Shown: positions 17,710-26,734, numbered from the stretch's first letter. The stretch is DNA of 64,000 nt from Intestinibacter sp964449895 (GCA_964449895.1 CAYVBY010000012.1:7177-71176); one strand, 5' to 3'. Program-made: numbers and translations. Notes: generated from the letters alone by a model not told the origin.

Positions 17710-19617
17710 TTAATTCGCCATTAATTTTTCTAATTCCTTCAGCAAAGAATTAAATTTATCTATTGATATTTGTATTGTTTTTTCATTATTTAAATCTATA
17801 CCAGAACTTTTTAATAAATTAAGAGGCTTATCAGAGCCACCTTTTTTTAAAAAATTTATATAATTTTGAGATCCGTTATTTATTATATCATTATAAAAGC
17901 TAATAGAACTACAACATCCTGTGGCATATTTGTACACATAAAAACTATTATAAAAATGAGGTATTCTAGACCATCCAACCATAGCAAGTGAATCTACTTC
18001 AAAATCATTACCATAATATTTTTTAAGTAGACTTGACCATAAATCATTTAGTATTAAAGCATTTAATTCCCCATTTTTTTCCACAATCTCATGTATTTCT
18101 TTTTCAAATTCAGCATACATAGTTTGAGTATATAATGTGTCCTTTATAAAGTCTAAATACTGTGTTATATAATATGCCTTTTGTGTTTTATCAGATGAAT
18201 TTTTTATTAAAAACTCATATAACATTACTTCATTTGTAGTAGAGGATACTTCATGAGTAAATATCGAAGGCTTTGAATTATAATAATTTTGATTTTCTTG
18301 ACTTAAGTAACTATAAATTCCATGTCCTAATTCATGTACTAAAGTCGATACTGATTTTAATGAATTATCATAATTCAAAAGAATATAAGGATGATTTTTA
18401 TATAAAGATAAACAGTAACCACCACTTATTTTATTTTGGTTAGAATACACATCTATCCACCCTTTATTAAACGCATCATAAATTATATCTTCATATTCTT
18501 CACCTAAAGGTTTTAAGGCTGTATATGCAAAAGATTGTGCTTTATTATAAGGGATCTCTATGTTGAATTCTTTTACAATTGGATTAAACATATCATAATA
18601 ATATACTTTATTTATATTTAATAATTTCTTCCTTAAAGTAACATAACGATGTAAACTTTCTGTATTTTTACTTACTGTATTTATTAAATTATTGTATATT
18701 TTAGAATCTACATCATCACTTTCTAAATACATATCTAAGCTAGACTTATAATTTCTTATATCCGAATAAAAAACATTTTTGTTAACTTGTCCTATTAGTA
18801 ATCCTGATAAAGTGTTTATATTATCATTGTAAGGCATAAATTCATCTATATATGCCTCTTTTCTTATATTTCTATCAGTAGATTTAATTTTATTCGAATA
18901 ATCTGAAGGTGTATTTTTGTTTTGTTTATCCATATCATTAAATAAATCATAAATATTTGATGGTAGAGAAGTTATATTAGTTATTTTGCTAAGAACCTCT
19001 TCACTTTTCTCATCTAAATAGTGATCTTTATTCTTTCTTATGCTTTCTAGATAACTTTTGTATTTGCTATTTATTTTTTTGTTTTTTAGATATTTATTGT
19101 ATGTAGAATCTGATAACTTCAGTATTTCTAACTCTAAATCCGAACATATTTGACTATATTCAGAATTTGCTTTATTAACTTTGTTTATCATATCTAAATA
19201 TCTATATGAATTTTTATTTATATCTTTGTTTAATCTAGCATAAGCATATAATTTTTCTAATCTTATATCTAATTTTTCTTTAATTTTAAGTGCTGAAGAA
19301 AAATGAATTTTTGATTTAGTAATTTTTCCTGTATAATTTTTCAACTCATAAATATCTTTATTAAATTTGTTTAATTCTTTTTCCCATAAATCATCTGACC
19401 TAAATATGGAATTTAAATTCCATATAACAGGTTTATTATCTATAGATTTTTCATCTGTAACATCTTCATTTTCATTTAAATTATTTTTATTTTGTGCAAA
19501 TACAGATATTGTATTTTTATTGCTTAGATTTTGATGTTTATTTATTACATAAAAATTGTTTATTACAAAACTTATACAAAATATTATAATAGCCACTAAT
19601 TTTAACTTTTTGCTCAT
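17710..19617 (-). CDS. Exported, membrane-anchored M3 family oligoendopeptidase (PepF-like)
   Basis: This is a zinc metallopeptidase of family M3. The HELGH motif at residues 428-432 supplies two His ligands and the catalytic Glu, and the downstream E456 in THEVSSTTNE is the third ligand. The C-terminal half follows oligoendopeptidase F. The 635-residue protein has an N-terminal hydrophobic segment (about residues 6-25) and a polar Asn-rich linker (about 27-63), which PepF enzymes normally lack. It is therefore probably a signal-anchored or secreted peptidase. No lipobox Cys is visible. Its ATG lies directly after a 13-bp hairpin. Confidence 0.85.
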   Translation of the reverse strand: MSKKLKLVAIIIFCISFVINNFYVINKHQNLSNKNTISVFAQNKNNLNENEDVTDEKSIDNKPVIWNLNSIFRSDDLWEKELNKFNKDIYELKNYTGKITKSKIHFSSALKIKEKLDIRLEKLYAYARLNKDINKNSYRYLDMINKVNKANSEYSQICSDLELEILKLSDSTYNKYLKNKKINSKYKSYLESIRKNKDHYLDEKSEEVLSKITNITSLPSNIYDLFNDMDKQNKNTPSDYSNKIKSTDRNIRKEAYIDEFMPYNDNINTLSGLLIGQVNKNVFYSDIRNYKSSLDMYLESDDVDSKIYNNLINTVSKNTESLHRYVTLRKKLLNINKVYYYDMFNPIVKEFNIEIPYNKAQSFAYTALKPLGEEYEDIIYDAFNKGWIDVYSNQNKISGGYCLSLYKNHPYILLNYDNSLKSVSTLVHELGHGIYSYLSQENQNYYNSKPSIFTHEVSSTTNEVMLYEFLIKNSSDKTQKAYYITQYLDFIKDTLYTQTMYAEFEKEIHEIVEKNGELNALILNDLWSSLLKKYYGNDFEVDSLAMVGWSRIPHFYNSFYVYKYATGCCSSISFYNDIINNGSQNYINFLKKGGSDKPLNLLKSSGIDLNNEKTIQISIDKFNSLLKELEKLMAN

Positions 19618-19664
19618 AAAAAGTCATCCTTTCTTATTATTACTTAATATTAGGATGACTTTTT
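19618..19664 (-). promoter_or_regulatory. 13-bp leader hairpin abutting the PepF-like start codon
   Basis: Perfect 13-base arms (AAAAAGTCATCCT type, 19618-19630 and 19652-19664) enclose a 21-base loop. On the minus strand the proximal arm includes AGGAT, the best ribosome binding site, and ends one base before ATG. On the plus strand the stem is followed by a T-run, so it would also work as a terminator for antisense transcripts. A short TTTTT on the minus strand allows spoIIE termination. The gap to spoIIE (19665-19907) is otherwise AT-rich without genes. Confidence 0.65.
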
Positions 19665-19907
19665 TTTATTTTATTATTCAATTTTTATTTTGTTTATACA
19701 GTTTATAATAAATACATATCCACAAATTTATAAACATATAAAAATTTTATTATTGAGTTTTTTAACTCCGAGATATTTTATGTTTATTAATTCTGTGTAT
19801 ATTTTCTAATTTTAAATTTTCCAATCTATACTATTAACAATTACCAACAAATTATTTTCAAGTTTTGTGGATAACTGGAACTTCAAATTAATTTTAGATT
19901 TTACAAC

Positions 19908-22277
19908 CTATTTTTTTAATTTGTTTACTTTCGTTACCATAACAGTCATATCATCTTCTATATTATCAAGTTGTAATTCTAAGGCTCTGTCAATTATTTT
20001 ATTCATCATTTCTTTAGAATCGTAAGTATTTAATTTTTTTAGGAAATAAATCAACCAATTTTCACCAATATCATTATTTTTACCCGCATCTATAATTCCA
20101 TCAGAAACCATAATAATATAATCTCCATCATTTAATTTGTAATGATGTCTATCTAATTTGATATCAGATAAAATTCCAACTGGTAATGAAGATGATGATA
20201 TAAAATCTACATCATTATTTGCTCTTTTTATATAGGTTGAACATGCCCCCATTTTTACAGTTTCCAGTATACCTTGTTTTAAATCTATTATTCCTAAGTC
20301 TAAAGTCGAAAAAATTTCATCAGAATTACTAAGTAAAAGCATATTGTTAATTGTTTTTATAACTATTTCATTATCTATTCGAGCTTCAATCATCTTTTCT
20401 AATATATTGATAGTTGTAGAAGATTCGTCATAAGCTCTTTTTCCTTTTCCCATACCATCACAGATAGCCATCATATACTGTCCATTGTCAATTTCCATAT
20501 ATGTATAATTATCTCCACATAAAACATGTCCATTTCTAGATATTGATGATGCCTGTGTATTTGCAGTAAATTTTTCAGCCTTAGTAATAACTATTTTGCA
20601 AGTATCTTTGTATATGTTACATCCATATCTCTGAGCTGATAATTGCTCTCCTAAATAATTAGATATTACCTCTACTAATCTTTCATCACATAAATTTGCA
20701 TTAGAACATGTATTTTTATCGATAGTTATTTTAAATTCATTTTTTCCCTTAGTTAAATAATTTATTCTATTTACTATAATATTATTTCTCTCTAGTTCTT
20801 CTAGTATGTCTTTTTCTTTATTTAAATCTAACATAGCACTATTTTCTATTTCTTGAGATAAATCCTTTATAGATTTAGATATATTTTTAATTTGATCTGC
20901 TATTAATTTTCTACTTTCATCGAATTTCATACTCCAATTATAATCAAGTGCAAAAATTTTATAATAATAATTTGAAATTTTTACAATTTGATTTGGATTC
21001 ATGCATGATTTCTTAAATTCTTCTGGTATGGCATCTTCTTTTAATAGTCCCTCTTCTAAATTTTGTATTATATTATACATTAGATTATATGTTTTATTAA
21101 ATCTAACCTCCCAACATATTTTTTTCATACTACATGAAGAACATTCATCTACATAAATTCTATCTATTAATTGTGCCATATCATTTTGATCTACTATATT
21201 ATCTTTCTGTCTAACTTTTTCAAATGTATCAGCAAGTTCATTATAGGCTCTCTGAACATTAGTTAATTTACTATTAGTTAAGTTTTTCATTCTATTTATA
21301 TAATTGCTAACAGATTGAGCTGTGCCTATATTTATTTTTATACTATCTTCTATTTTTTGAAAAAATGTTTTTGGCAAAACTGATATAATTAAAGCTCCTA
21401 TTAATATATCTCTTATGGAATTTATATTTGATTCTAATCCTGAAGTATAAGCAAATAAAATTATCCAACTAAATACATAGCCTATAATGCATAAATATCT
21501 ATTCACTCGATTAAAGGTCCCACCTATTAAACCTGCAAATGCATATACCCCCATATATATAGCTGATATAGCATTACTTATAGTAAAAGCAAGTCCAACT
21601 ATTACCCCACAAGATGAACCTATATTAGCTCCTCCAATAATAGCCGCTATTAATATTAAAATTGTTGCTAAAACAGATTTTAAAGAAATCCCTAATATAG
21701 ATATCTCTCCCACTCCCATAATACTGAAAGTTGCTAATAAACTAATAGATATTATTTCTTCTGTTTTTATACTCATTTTGTTTTGATTAGATATTAAGAA
21801 TTTTATACCGTATGTAAATATGAATACTGATGTGAATACTATTATAGATTCTACTCCGACCATTATAAAATCATATATGTTTTTATCTGTAAATAATGTA
21901 AATATGAGAGATACTGGAAGTGTTATTCCTACTCCAATTAAGCTTAATTTTACTAATTCACTGACTTGTTTAATTTTATTACTCAAAATCATTATTATAC
22001 TGGTACATATAATATATTTTGCTATTATAGCTACTTCATTGAATGATAGCAATGTTCCTAGTAAAATAGATATAAAAACTGGCATCTTATATTTATCAAA
22101 TTTACATATATATAAGAAAAAAGCTAACCCCAATGGAGCAACTCCATCAATTAAAATCGATCTACTTAATAAAAATCCCATTATCATAAAAATTATGCAT
22201 TTAGAATCAAATATTTTCGAAAGTTTTAAATTACTAAAATTAGAAGTTTTATTTTTAATAGCTACTGTTCGATCCAT
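19908..22277 (-). CDS. spoIIE: Stage II sporulation protein E, membrane PP2C phosphatase
   Basis: SpoIIE sits at the polar septum and dephosphorylates SpoIIAA to activate sigma-F in the forespore. The 789-residue protein has an N-terminal membrane region of about ten helices (about residues 30-310), a central regulatory region with a CSSC cysteine cluster, and a C-terminal PP2C phosphatase. Asp residues are at DGMGKG (D607), SDGI (D726) and EDDM (775-776). The ATG follows GGAGGAG, which is buried in a hairpin. Position next to divIC/yabQ/yabP matches Bacillus. Confidence 0.96.
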   Translation of the reverse strand: MDRTVAIKNKTSNFSNLKLSKIFDSKCIIFMIMGFLLSRSILIDGVAPLGLAFFLYICKFDKYKMPVFISILLGTLLSFNEVAIIAKYIICTSIIMILSNKIKQVSELVKLSLIGVGITLPVSLIFTLFTDKNIYDFIMVGVESIIVFTSVFIFTYGIKFLISNQNKMSIKTEEIISISLLATFSIMGVGEISILGISLKSVLATILILIAAIIGGANIGSSCGVIVGLAFTISNAISAIYMGVYAFAGLIGGTFNRVNRYLCIIGYVFSWIILFAYTSGLESNINSIRDILIGALIISVLPKTFFQKIEDSIKINIGTAQSVSNYINRMKNLTNSKLTNVQRAYNELADTFEKVRQKDNIVDQNDMAQLIDRIYVDECSSCSMKKICWEVRFNKTYNLMYNIIQNLEEGLLKEDAIPEEFKKSCMNPNQIVKISNYYYKIFALDYNWSMKFDESRKLIADQIKNISKSIKDLSQEIENSAMLDLNKEKDILEELERNNIIVNRINYLTKGKNEFKITIDKNTCSNANLCDERLVEVISNYLGEQLSAQRYGCNIYKDTCKIVITKAEKFTANTQASSISRNGHVLCGDNYTYMEIDNGQYMMAICDGMGKGKRAYDESSTTINILEKMIEARIDNEIVIKTINNMLLLSNSDEIFSTLDLGIIDLKQGILETVKMGACSTYIKRANNDVDFISSSSLPVGILSDIKLDRHHYKLNDGDYIIMVSDGIIDAGKNNDIGENWLIYFLKKLNTYDSKEMMNKIIDRALELQLDNIEDDMTVMVTKVNKLKK

Positions 22278-22283
22278 AAAAAA

Positions 22284-22324
22284 TCTCCTCCTTTGTTTAC
22301 ATAAGATTGTACCAAAGCAGGAGA
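22284..22324 (-). promoter_or_regulatory. Leader hairpin burying the spoIIE ribosome binding site
   Basis: Two 12-base arms (22284-22295 and 22313-22324) pair with a single mismatch around a 17-base loop. On the mRNA the downstream arm contains the whole GGAGGAG ribosome binding site, 7 bases before the spoIIE ATG. No T-run follows, so this is not a terminator. Translational control is inferred. Confidence 0.65.
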
Positions 22325-22363
22325 AAGTAATTTGTCATTTTAAGTAATCAAAATAAAAAAATT

Positions 22364-23290
22364 TTAAGACATTTTTTTTGCCATTTGACACATTAATCCT
22401 TCCAAATTATCATATTCACTTACAACTATTTGATTTAATTCTAGTTTTTCCATTATTATATTTAAAATTACTACACCAGCTGTTATAATATCCGCTCTTT
22501 TTGGCTGTAGTCCATTTAAAGTTTTTTTGTCTTTCAATGTCATATTTTTTAGCATTTGTAAAATTTCGTCTACTTCTTTTTTGCATATTTTACTATTGTG
22601 CACTTTTTCCATAGAATAAACTTCTAATTTTTGATTTATAGCAGATACAGAAGTTATCGTTCCACCTATACCAACTAATTTTTTTATATTTCTTTCTTTA
22701 ATTGTATTTATAGTATTTTCTATTGTTTCATTAATAAATTTTATTGTAGATTCCAACTCATCATCAGAAACAAGCTCTGTCTTTAAAAATTTTTCAGTCA
22801 ATCTTAAAGCTCCTATATTTTCACTTTTACAAAATTTCACACCTTGTCTATCACCAACAATAAATTCAGTAGAACCTCCACCAATATCTATAACTAAAAT
22901 TTCTTCATCATCATTATCTTCAACACCTTCTAATACACCTAAAAATCCTAAATTAGATTCTATTTGTCCAGCAATTACTTCAACATTTATATTTGTTTCC
23001 TTTTTGGCAAGCTCTATAAATTCACTTGAATTTTTACTATCTCTCAAAGCAGATGTTCCCATACAATATATATATTTACACTCTTCCTCGTCACATATGG
23101 CTTTAAATTCCTTTAAGGCTTGTATATTTCTATCTATAGCTTCCTTTGATATATAGCCTTTATCATCAACACCTTGACCTATTCTAGTAGTATTTACATA
23201 TTTTTTTCTATCTATTATTTTTCCATTTTCATAAATAGCCACTAATAATCTCATAGAATTTGTGCCTATATCTATAGTTCCTATTTTCAT
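22364..23290 (-). CDS. Ppx/GppA family phosphatase
   Basis: This ASKHA-fold enzyme cleaves polyphosphate or pppGpp. The 308-residue protein has the N-terminal phosphate loop GTIDIGTNSMRLL (4-16), then VIDIGGGSTEFI and LVGIGGTITS. It lacks the C-terminal HD domain of long Ppx proteins, so substrate is uncertain. It lies between divIC and spoIIE, about 80 bases from each, with a terminator on its upstream side. Confidence 0.88.
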   Translation of the reverse strand: MKIGTIDIGTNSMRLLVAIYENGKIIDRKKYVNTTRIGQGVDDKGYISKEAIDRNIQALKEFKAICDEEECKYIYCMGTSALRDSKNSSEFIELAKKETNINVEVIAGQIESNLGFLGVLEGVEDNDDEEILVIDIGGGSTEFIVGDRQGVKFCKSENIGALRLTEKFLKTELVSDDELESTIKFINETIENTINTIKERNIKKLVGIGGTITSVSAINQKLEVYSMEKVHNSKICKKEVDEILQMLKNMTLKDKKTLNGLQPKRADIITAGVVILNIIMEKLELNQIVVSEYDNLEGLMCQMAKKMS

Positions 23291-23337
23291 GATGACCTCC
23301 TAAATACAAAATTATAATGACTTTATTATAAAACAAA

Positions 23338-23364
23338 AAAGATAACCCTTAAAGAGTTACCTTT
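23338..23364 (-). terminator. Intrinsic terminator after divIC
   Basis: An 11-bp stem with two G-T wobbles on the minus-strand RNA, a 5-base loop and a TTTTTTG tail. It lies directly after divIC and separates it from ppx. Confidence 0.7.
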
Positions 23365-23370
23365 TATAAT

Positions 23371-23643
23371 TTATTTTTCTATATAGATTATTTCATTTTT
23401 TTTAACCATGCCTAATTTATTTCTAGCTAAAATTTCTAAATCATTTTCATCTTCATAAAAAATCAATTTGTTTATTTTATTTTGTGTAGTTTCTATTTCC
23501 TGTTCTAACACAGAAATTTCTTTTTTATAAGATTTTATATTTTGTAATTGAATAAAAATACCAACTATTAATATTGAAATTATAGAAAATAAAAACATAC
23601 AAAGTATCATATATTGACCCCAAAACTTTTTCTTAAGATTCAT
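23371..23643 (-). CDS. divIC: Septum formation initiator DivIC/FtsB
   Basis: This is a bitopic cell-division protein that acts with DivIB/FtsQ and FtsL at the septum. The 90-residue protein has a short cytoplasmic head, one transmembrane helix (about residues 11-33), then a coiled coil (about 35-62) and the conserved region ILARNKLGMVKKNEIIYIE. Position after yabQ is as in Bacillus. It starts two bases after yabQ ends. Confidence 0.92.
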   Translation of the reverse strand: MNLKKKFWGQYMILCMFLFSIISILIVGIFIQLQNIKSYKKEISVLEQEIETTQNKINKLIFYEDENDLEILARNKLGMVKKNEIIYIEK

Positions 23644-23645
23644 AA

Positions 23646-24140
23646 TTACACACCCTTTTTTAATTTTCTTTTTACCAAAAGCTTTTTATGTAATTTATCT
23701 TTTAAATTGAAAATAATATTTGGTATGTAAAGTATAATATCAAATAAAAAATGTATTGAATAGACTATAATGTAATACAAATTATCTAAAATTTTGACTA
23801 AAGTTAAAACAATTTTTTTGATAAAAAATTTCGTAGTTCCAATTATTGTATTGATGAATTTAATGACAAATTTGCTTATAGTATTGTAATATAGTAAAAA
23901 ACCAACCAATAAAGCTATAAAATGATAATACCTTAATTGAAACCTTTCAATTGTATTTATAACTACAAAAGTCAAAATAGTTACTGTTATACAAAATAAA
24001 ATATCAAATATAAATGATATCTTGCTTATAGATTTAAAATTTTTTTTCAAAGAACTATTAAAGTCAAATAAAATTCCTATTATTATACCACCGTAGATTG
24101 TAGTATAAAATATATTTAAATCTTCTATAAAATAATTCAT
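23646..24140 (-). CDS. yabQ: Spore cortex biosynthesis protein YabQ
   Basis: This 164-residue membrane protein has 4-5 hydrophobic segments and a basic C-terminus. YabQ localises to the forespore outer membrane and is needed for cortex formation in Bacillus. It is assigned by position between yabP and divIC, by size and by the opening (YFIEDLNIFYTTIYGGIIIG). Its ATG overlaps the yabP stop codon (TAATG), so the two are translationally coupled. Confidence 0.9.
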   Translation of the reverse strand: MNYFIEDLNIFYTTIYGGIIIGILFDFNSSLKKNFKSISKISFIFDILFCITVTILTFVVINTIERFQLRYYHFIALLVGFLLYYNTISKFVIKFINTIIGTTKFFIKKIVLTLVKILDNLYYIIVYSIHFLFDIILYIPNIIFNLKDKLHKKLLVKRKLKKGV

Positions 24141-24394
24141 TATTTAAACACCTTTTTTAAAAAGCTCTCCTGTGCTTTTTTAGATCTAGAATAAATTATT
24201 GAATTTATAGTTCCTTGAACACTTATCAAATTTTCTTCAAGATTGAGTTTATTCATGTCTAAACCTTCTCCATCTATAACCAATCTTCCATCACAAGTCT
24301 GTACATCTACTTTTTTATCGTTAAATGAATATATCTGTTCTACTCCAGAGATTAATAAATCCGATCTATTTTTTAAACTTATACTATGTTCCAT
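24140..24394 (-). CDS. yabP: Sporulation protein YabP
   Basis: This 84-residue YabP/YqfC-family protein is required for spore cortex assembly together with YabQ. Family features are HSISLKNRSDLLISGVEQIYSF and the beta-rich middle with LVIDGEGLDMNKLNLE. It lies between rqcP and yabQ as in Bacillus. Its GAGGTGA ribosome binding site is the downstream arm of a hairpin, separating it from the housekeeping gene upstream. Confidence 0.92.
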   Translation of the reverse strand: MEHSISLKNRSDLLISGVEQIYSFNDKKVDVQTCDGRLVIDGEGLDMNKLNLEENLISVQGTINSIIYSRSKKAQESFLKKVFK

Positions 24395-24400
24395 TATATC

Positions 24401-24441
24401 ACCTCAAATTTATTTATATACTAATATAAATATACTGAGGT
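24401..24441 (-). promoter_or_regulatory. Leader hairpin pairing with the yabP ribosome binding site
   Basis: The outer stem is ACCTCA/TGAGGT (6 bp) and the inner stem TATTTATA/TATAAATA (8 bp), with a 4-by-3 internal loop and a 6-base apex. The downstream outer arm contains the GAGGT core of the yabP ribosome binding site, six bases before ATG. No T-run follows. Confidence 0.55.
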
Positions 24442-24451
24442 TTTTTTAATA

Positions 24452-24694
24452 TTATTCTACTATTTCATACATTTCTTTAGCATCAGCTTTTAAAACATGT
24501 TCTCTTATTTCGTTTATTTTAAACTTCATTTTTTTCTCTCCAAAAGTTATTTCTAATATATCTCCTATTTTTACTTCTGAAGATGATTTTGCAACTTTTC
24601 CATTTATCATAACAATACCTTTATCACAAGCATCTTTTGCAACGGTTCTACGTTTAATTATTCTTGAAACTTTTAAAAACTTATCTAATCTCAT
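24452..24694 (-). CDS. rqcP: S4-domain RNA-binding protein RqcP (YabO/HslR family)
   Basis: This 80-residue protein is one S4 domain (MRLDKFLKVSRIIKRRTVAK, then KGIVMINGKVAKSSSEVKIGD). YabO of Bacillus, now RqcP, binds 50S subunits with RqcH and supports C-terminal poly-Ala tailing in ribosome quality control. The function is inferred from orthologous position before yabP and from size. A terminator separates it from hup upstream. Confidence 0.9.
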   Translation of the reverse strand: MRLDKFLKVSRIIKRRTVAKDACDKGIVMINGKVAKSSSEVKIGDILEITFGEKKMKFKINEIREHVLKADAKEMYEIVE

Positions 24695-24730
24695 AATTAA
24701 CCCTCCTAAAATTTTTACTTTTAATTATAA

Positions 24731-24763
24731 AAAAGAACTAAGTCAGTATTACTTAGTTCTTTT
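24731..24763 (-). terminator. Intrinsic terminator after hup
   Basis: A perfect 13-bp stem (AAAAGAACTAAGT type), a 7-base loop and TTTTTT on the minus strand. It lies 86 bases after hup and before rqcP. Confidence 0.88.
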
Positions 24764-24848
24764 TATCTTAAAAATATTATTTCATCTTTTACAAAGTAAT
24801 TTCCTAAAATTACTGTACTATTAATGCTAATATATTTTTTACTTTCTA

Positions 24849-25127
24849 TTATTTGTTTATTGCTTCTTTAAGAGATTTTCCAGCTTTGAATACTGGAGCT
24901 TTTGAAGCTGGTATATCTATTTCTTGTTCAGGATTTCTTGGATTTCTACCTTTTCTTGCAGCTCTTTCTCTAGTTTCGAAAGTTCCAAATCCTACTAATT
25001 GAACTTTTTCTCCTGCTACTAATGCTTCTTGAACTGATTCCATTAAAGCATTTAAAGCCATTTCAGCTTCTTTCTTTGTTAATTCACTTTTTTCTGCCAT
25101 TCTTGATACTAATTCAGCTTTATTCAC
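24849..25127 (-). CDS. hup: DNA-binding protein HU
   Basis: This 92-residue nucleoid protein bends and compacts DNA as a dimer. It carries the HU signature GFGTFETRERAARKGRNPRNP (residues 47-66 region) and the beta-arm Pro. The start codon is GTG after TAGGAGGT. It sits between yabN and rqcP, an arrangement seen in many clostridia. Confidence 0.97.
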   Translation of the reverse strand: MNKAELVSRMAEKSELTKKEAEMALNALMESVQEALVAGEKVQLVGFGTFETRERAARKGRNPRNPEQEIDIPASKAPVFKAGKSLKEAINK

Positions 25128-25208
25128 GATATTTACCTCCTAAATGTTTATCATATAAAACCCATTTAATTCTAAGTTCTATATATTATAAAAATTTCCT
25201 TCTAGAAT

Positions 25209-26657
25209 TTATTGAAATTTAGCCTTTTCCCAAAGTTCATCCATTTCTTCTAATGTCATATCTTCCAATTTCTTATTTAATTTTATAGCGCCTTGCTCAA
25301 CAAAATCAAATCTTTTAATAAATTTATTATTTGTTATATTTAATGCTTCTTCTGGATCTACCTTTAAAAATCTTGCTAAATTTACTATTGAAAATAACAA
25401 ATCTCCTAACTCTTCCTTTATGTATTTTATATTCCCAGATTTACATTCGTCAAGTAGTTCTTTATATTCTTCTATAACTTTTTTATGAACTTCTTCTATA
25501 TCGTCCCAGTCAAAGCCTACTAATGCAGCTTTTTTTTGTATTTTTTTAGCTTTCATTAATGCTGGTAAATCAATTGGTATTCTTTTCAGTCCTTCTGTAA
25601 CTGTAGTTTCACCCTTCTCTTGTTTTTTGAGATCTTCCCATGCTTTATCAAAGTTATCCATATCTATTTTTTCATCCTTGAAAACATGTGGATGTCTATG
25701 TATTAGTTTCTTACATATAGAACTAGTTACATCTCCTAGACTAAAAAATCCTTCTTCTTCACCTATTTGACAGTGGAATATAACCTGTAATAATACATCA
25801 CCCAGTTCTTCAATAAGCTCGTCTATATCATCATTATCAATAGCTTGATTTACTTCATAAGCCTCTTCTATTAAAGATTTCTTTAGTGTTTCATGAGTTT
25901 GTTTCTTATCCCATTCGCAACCTTCTGGACTTCTAAGTATTTTCATCACTGATTGCAAATCATATACAGTATTATACAATTTTTTTGAAGATTTTGGTAT
26001 ATATAGACTAGTTAAATAATTAAATAAGTCTCTATATCTATCAATTTCATATAGTTTCACTGAAACCTTTTGTTCTAAGCCCTTTATTCCTGCTCCATTA
26101 ACTATATAAACTTCTTGTTCATCGTCATAATAATCCATTAATCTTAATTTTACATTCGATGCTATAAATTCATCATAAATCTGTGTAATTATAGTGTTAG
26201 TTCTTGGGTCAATAGGCGAATTTTCAAGTTCAAAAGCATCTACTAATCTAAATCCATCAGCAGGATCTACTCCTAGATAATTAAACATGGCATCTACAAA
26301 GCTCATAGAAGCTATTGTCTCTACTTCTATGTTGTTTTTCATAGCTAAACCTTCTATTATGCCTACAGTCTTCTCTGCTACCCTTGGATGCCCAGGAACT
26401 GCATATACTAAATCGCCTTTTTTAGATTCTTCTATTATAAATTCAGATATATGAAGATATACATTTTCAAAGTTTTCTTCTTTTTCATAAAAATAATCTA
26501 AACTTGTATAATTAATTTGACCTTTTAGCTGTTCTACAGTTGGATGCTTTTCTGTTCTTAAAAAAATTCTATCACTTGATTGTAATAATTCTAAAGCCCC
26601 TTGACTGATTAATGAATAATCTCCAGGACCTAAACCTACTATTGATATTTTACCCAT
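25209..26657 (-). CDS. yabN: YabN: tetrapyrrole methylase-like plus MazG pyrophosphohydrolase fusion
   Basis: This 482-residue two-domain protein has an N-terminal SAM-dependent tetrapyrrole (corrin/porphyrin) methylase-like domain (VGLGPGDYSLIS, then VYAVPGHPRVAEKTV). Its C-terminal MazG NTP pyrophosphohydrolase region (about 225-480) has the metal-binding EEAYE and EELGDVL motifs, and a second EELGDLL. MazG proteins degrade non-canonical nucleoside triphosphates; the role of the methylase-like half is not settled. Position between yabM and hup/yabO matches Bacillus yabN. Confidence 0.93.
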   Translation of the reverse strand: MGKISIVGLGPGDYSLISQGALELLQSSDRIFLRTEKHPTVEQLKGQINYTSLDYFYEKEENFENVYLHISEFIIEESKKGDLVYAVPGHPRVAEKTVGIIEGLAMKNNIEVETIASMSFVDAMFNYLGVDPADGFRLVDAFELENSPIDPRTNTIITQIYDEFIASNVKLRLMDYYDDEQEVYIVNGAGIKGLEQKVSVKLYEIDRYRDLFNYLTSLYIPKSSKKLYNTVYDLQSVMKILRSPEGCEWDKKQTHETLKKSLIEEAYEVNQAIDNDDIDELIEELGDVLLQVIFHCQIGEEEGFFSLGDVTSSICKKLIHRHPHVFKDEKIDMDNFDKAWEDLKKQEKGETTVTEGLKRIPIDLPALMKAKKIQKKAALVGFDWDDIEEVHKKVIEEYKELLDECKSGNIKYIKEELGDLLFSIVNLARFLKVDPEEALNITNNKFIKRFDFVEQGAIKLNKKLEDMTLEEMDELWEKAKFQ

Positions 26658-26734
26658 ACTATCACTCCTAATAAATATACTACAAAACTAACATCAATAT
26701 AATTATTGTCTATATTTCAATATATATTCTCATT

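Noticed and set aside
19866..19874. Perfect DnaA-box-like TGTGGATAA, with a near copy at 19716-19724 and another at 36180-36188
   Set aside because: Only isolated single boxes, no cluster and no dnaA/dnaN or origin context; expected by chance in AT-rich intergenic DNA.
22278..22363. Possible Spo0A box (TTTGTCATT) upstream of spoIIE
   Set aside because: It differs from the TGTCGAA core at the key CGA positions, so I do not support it.
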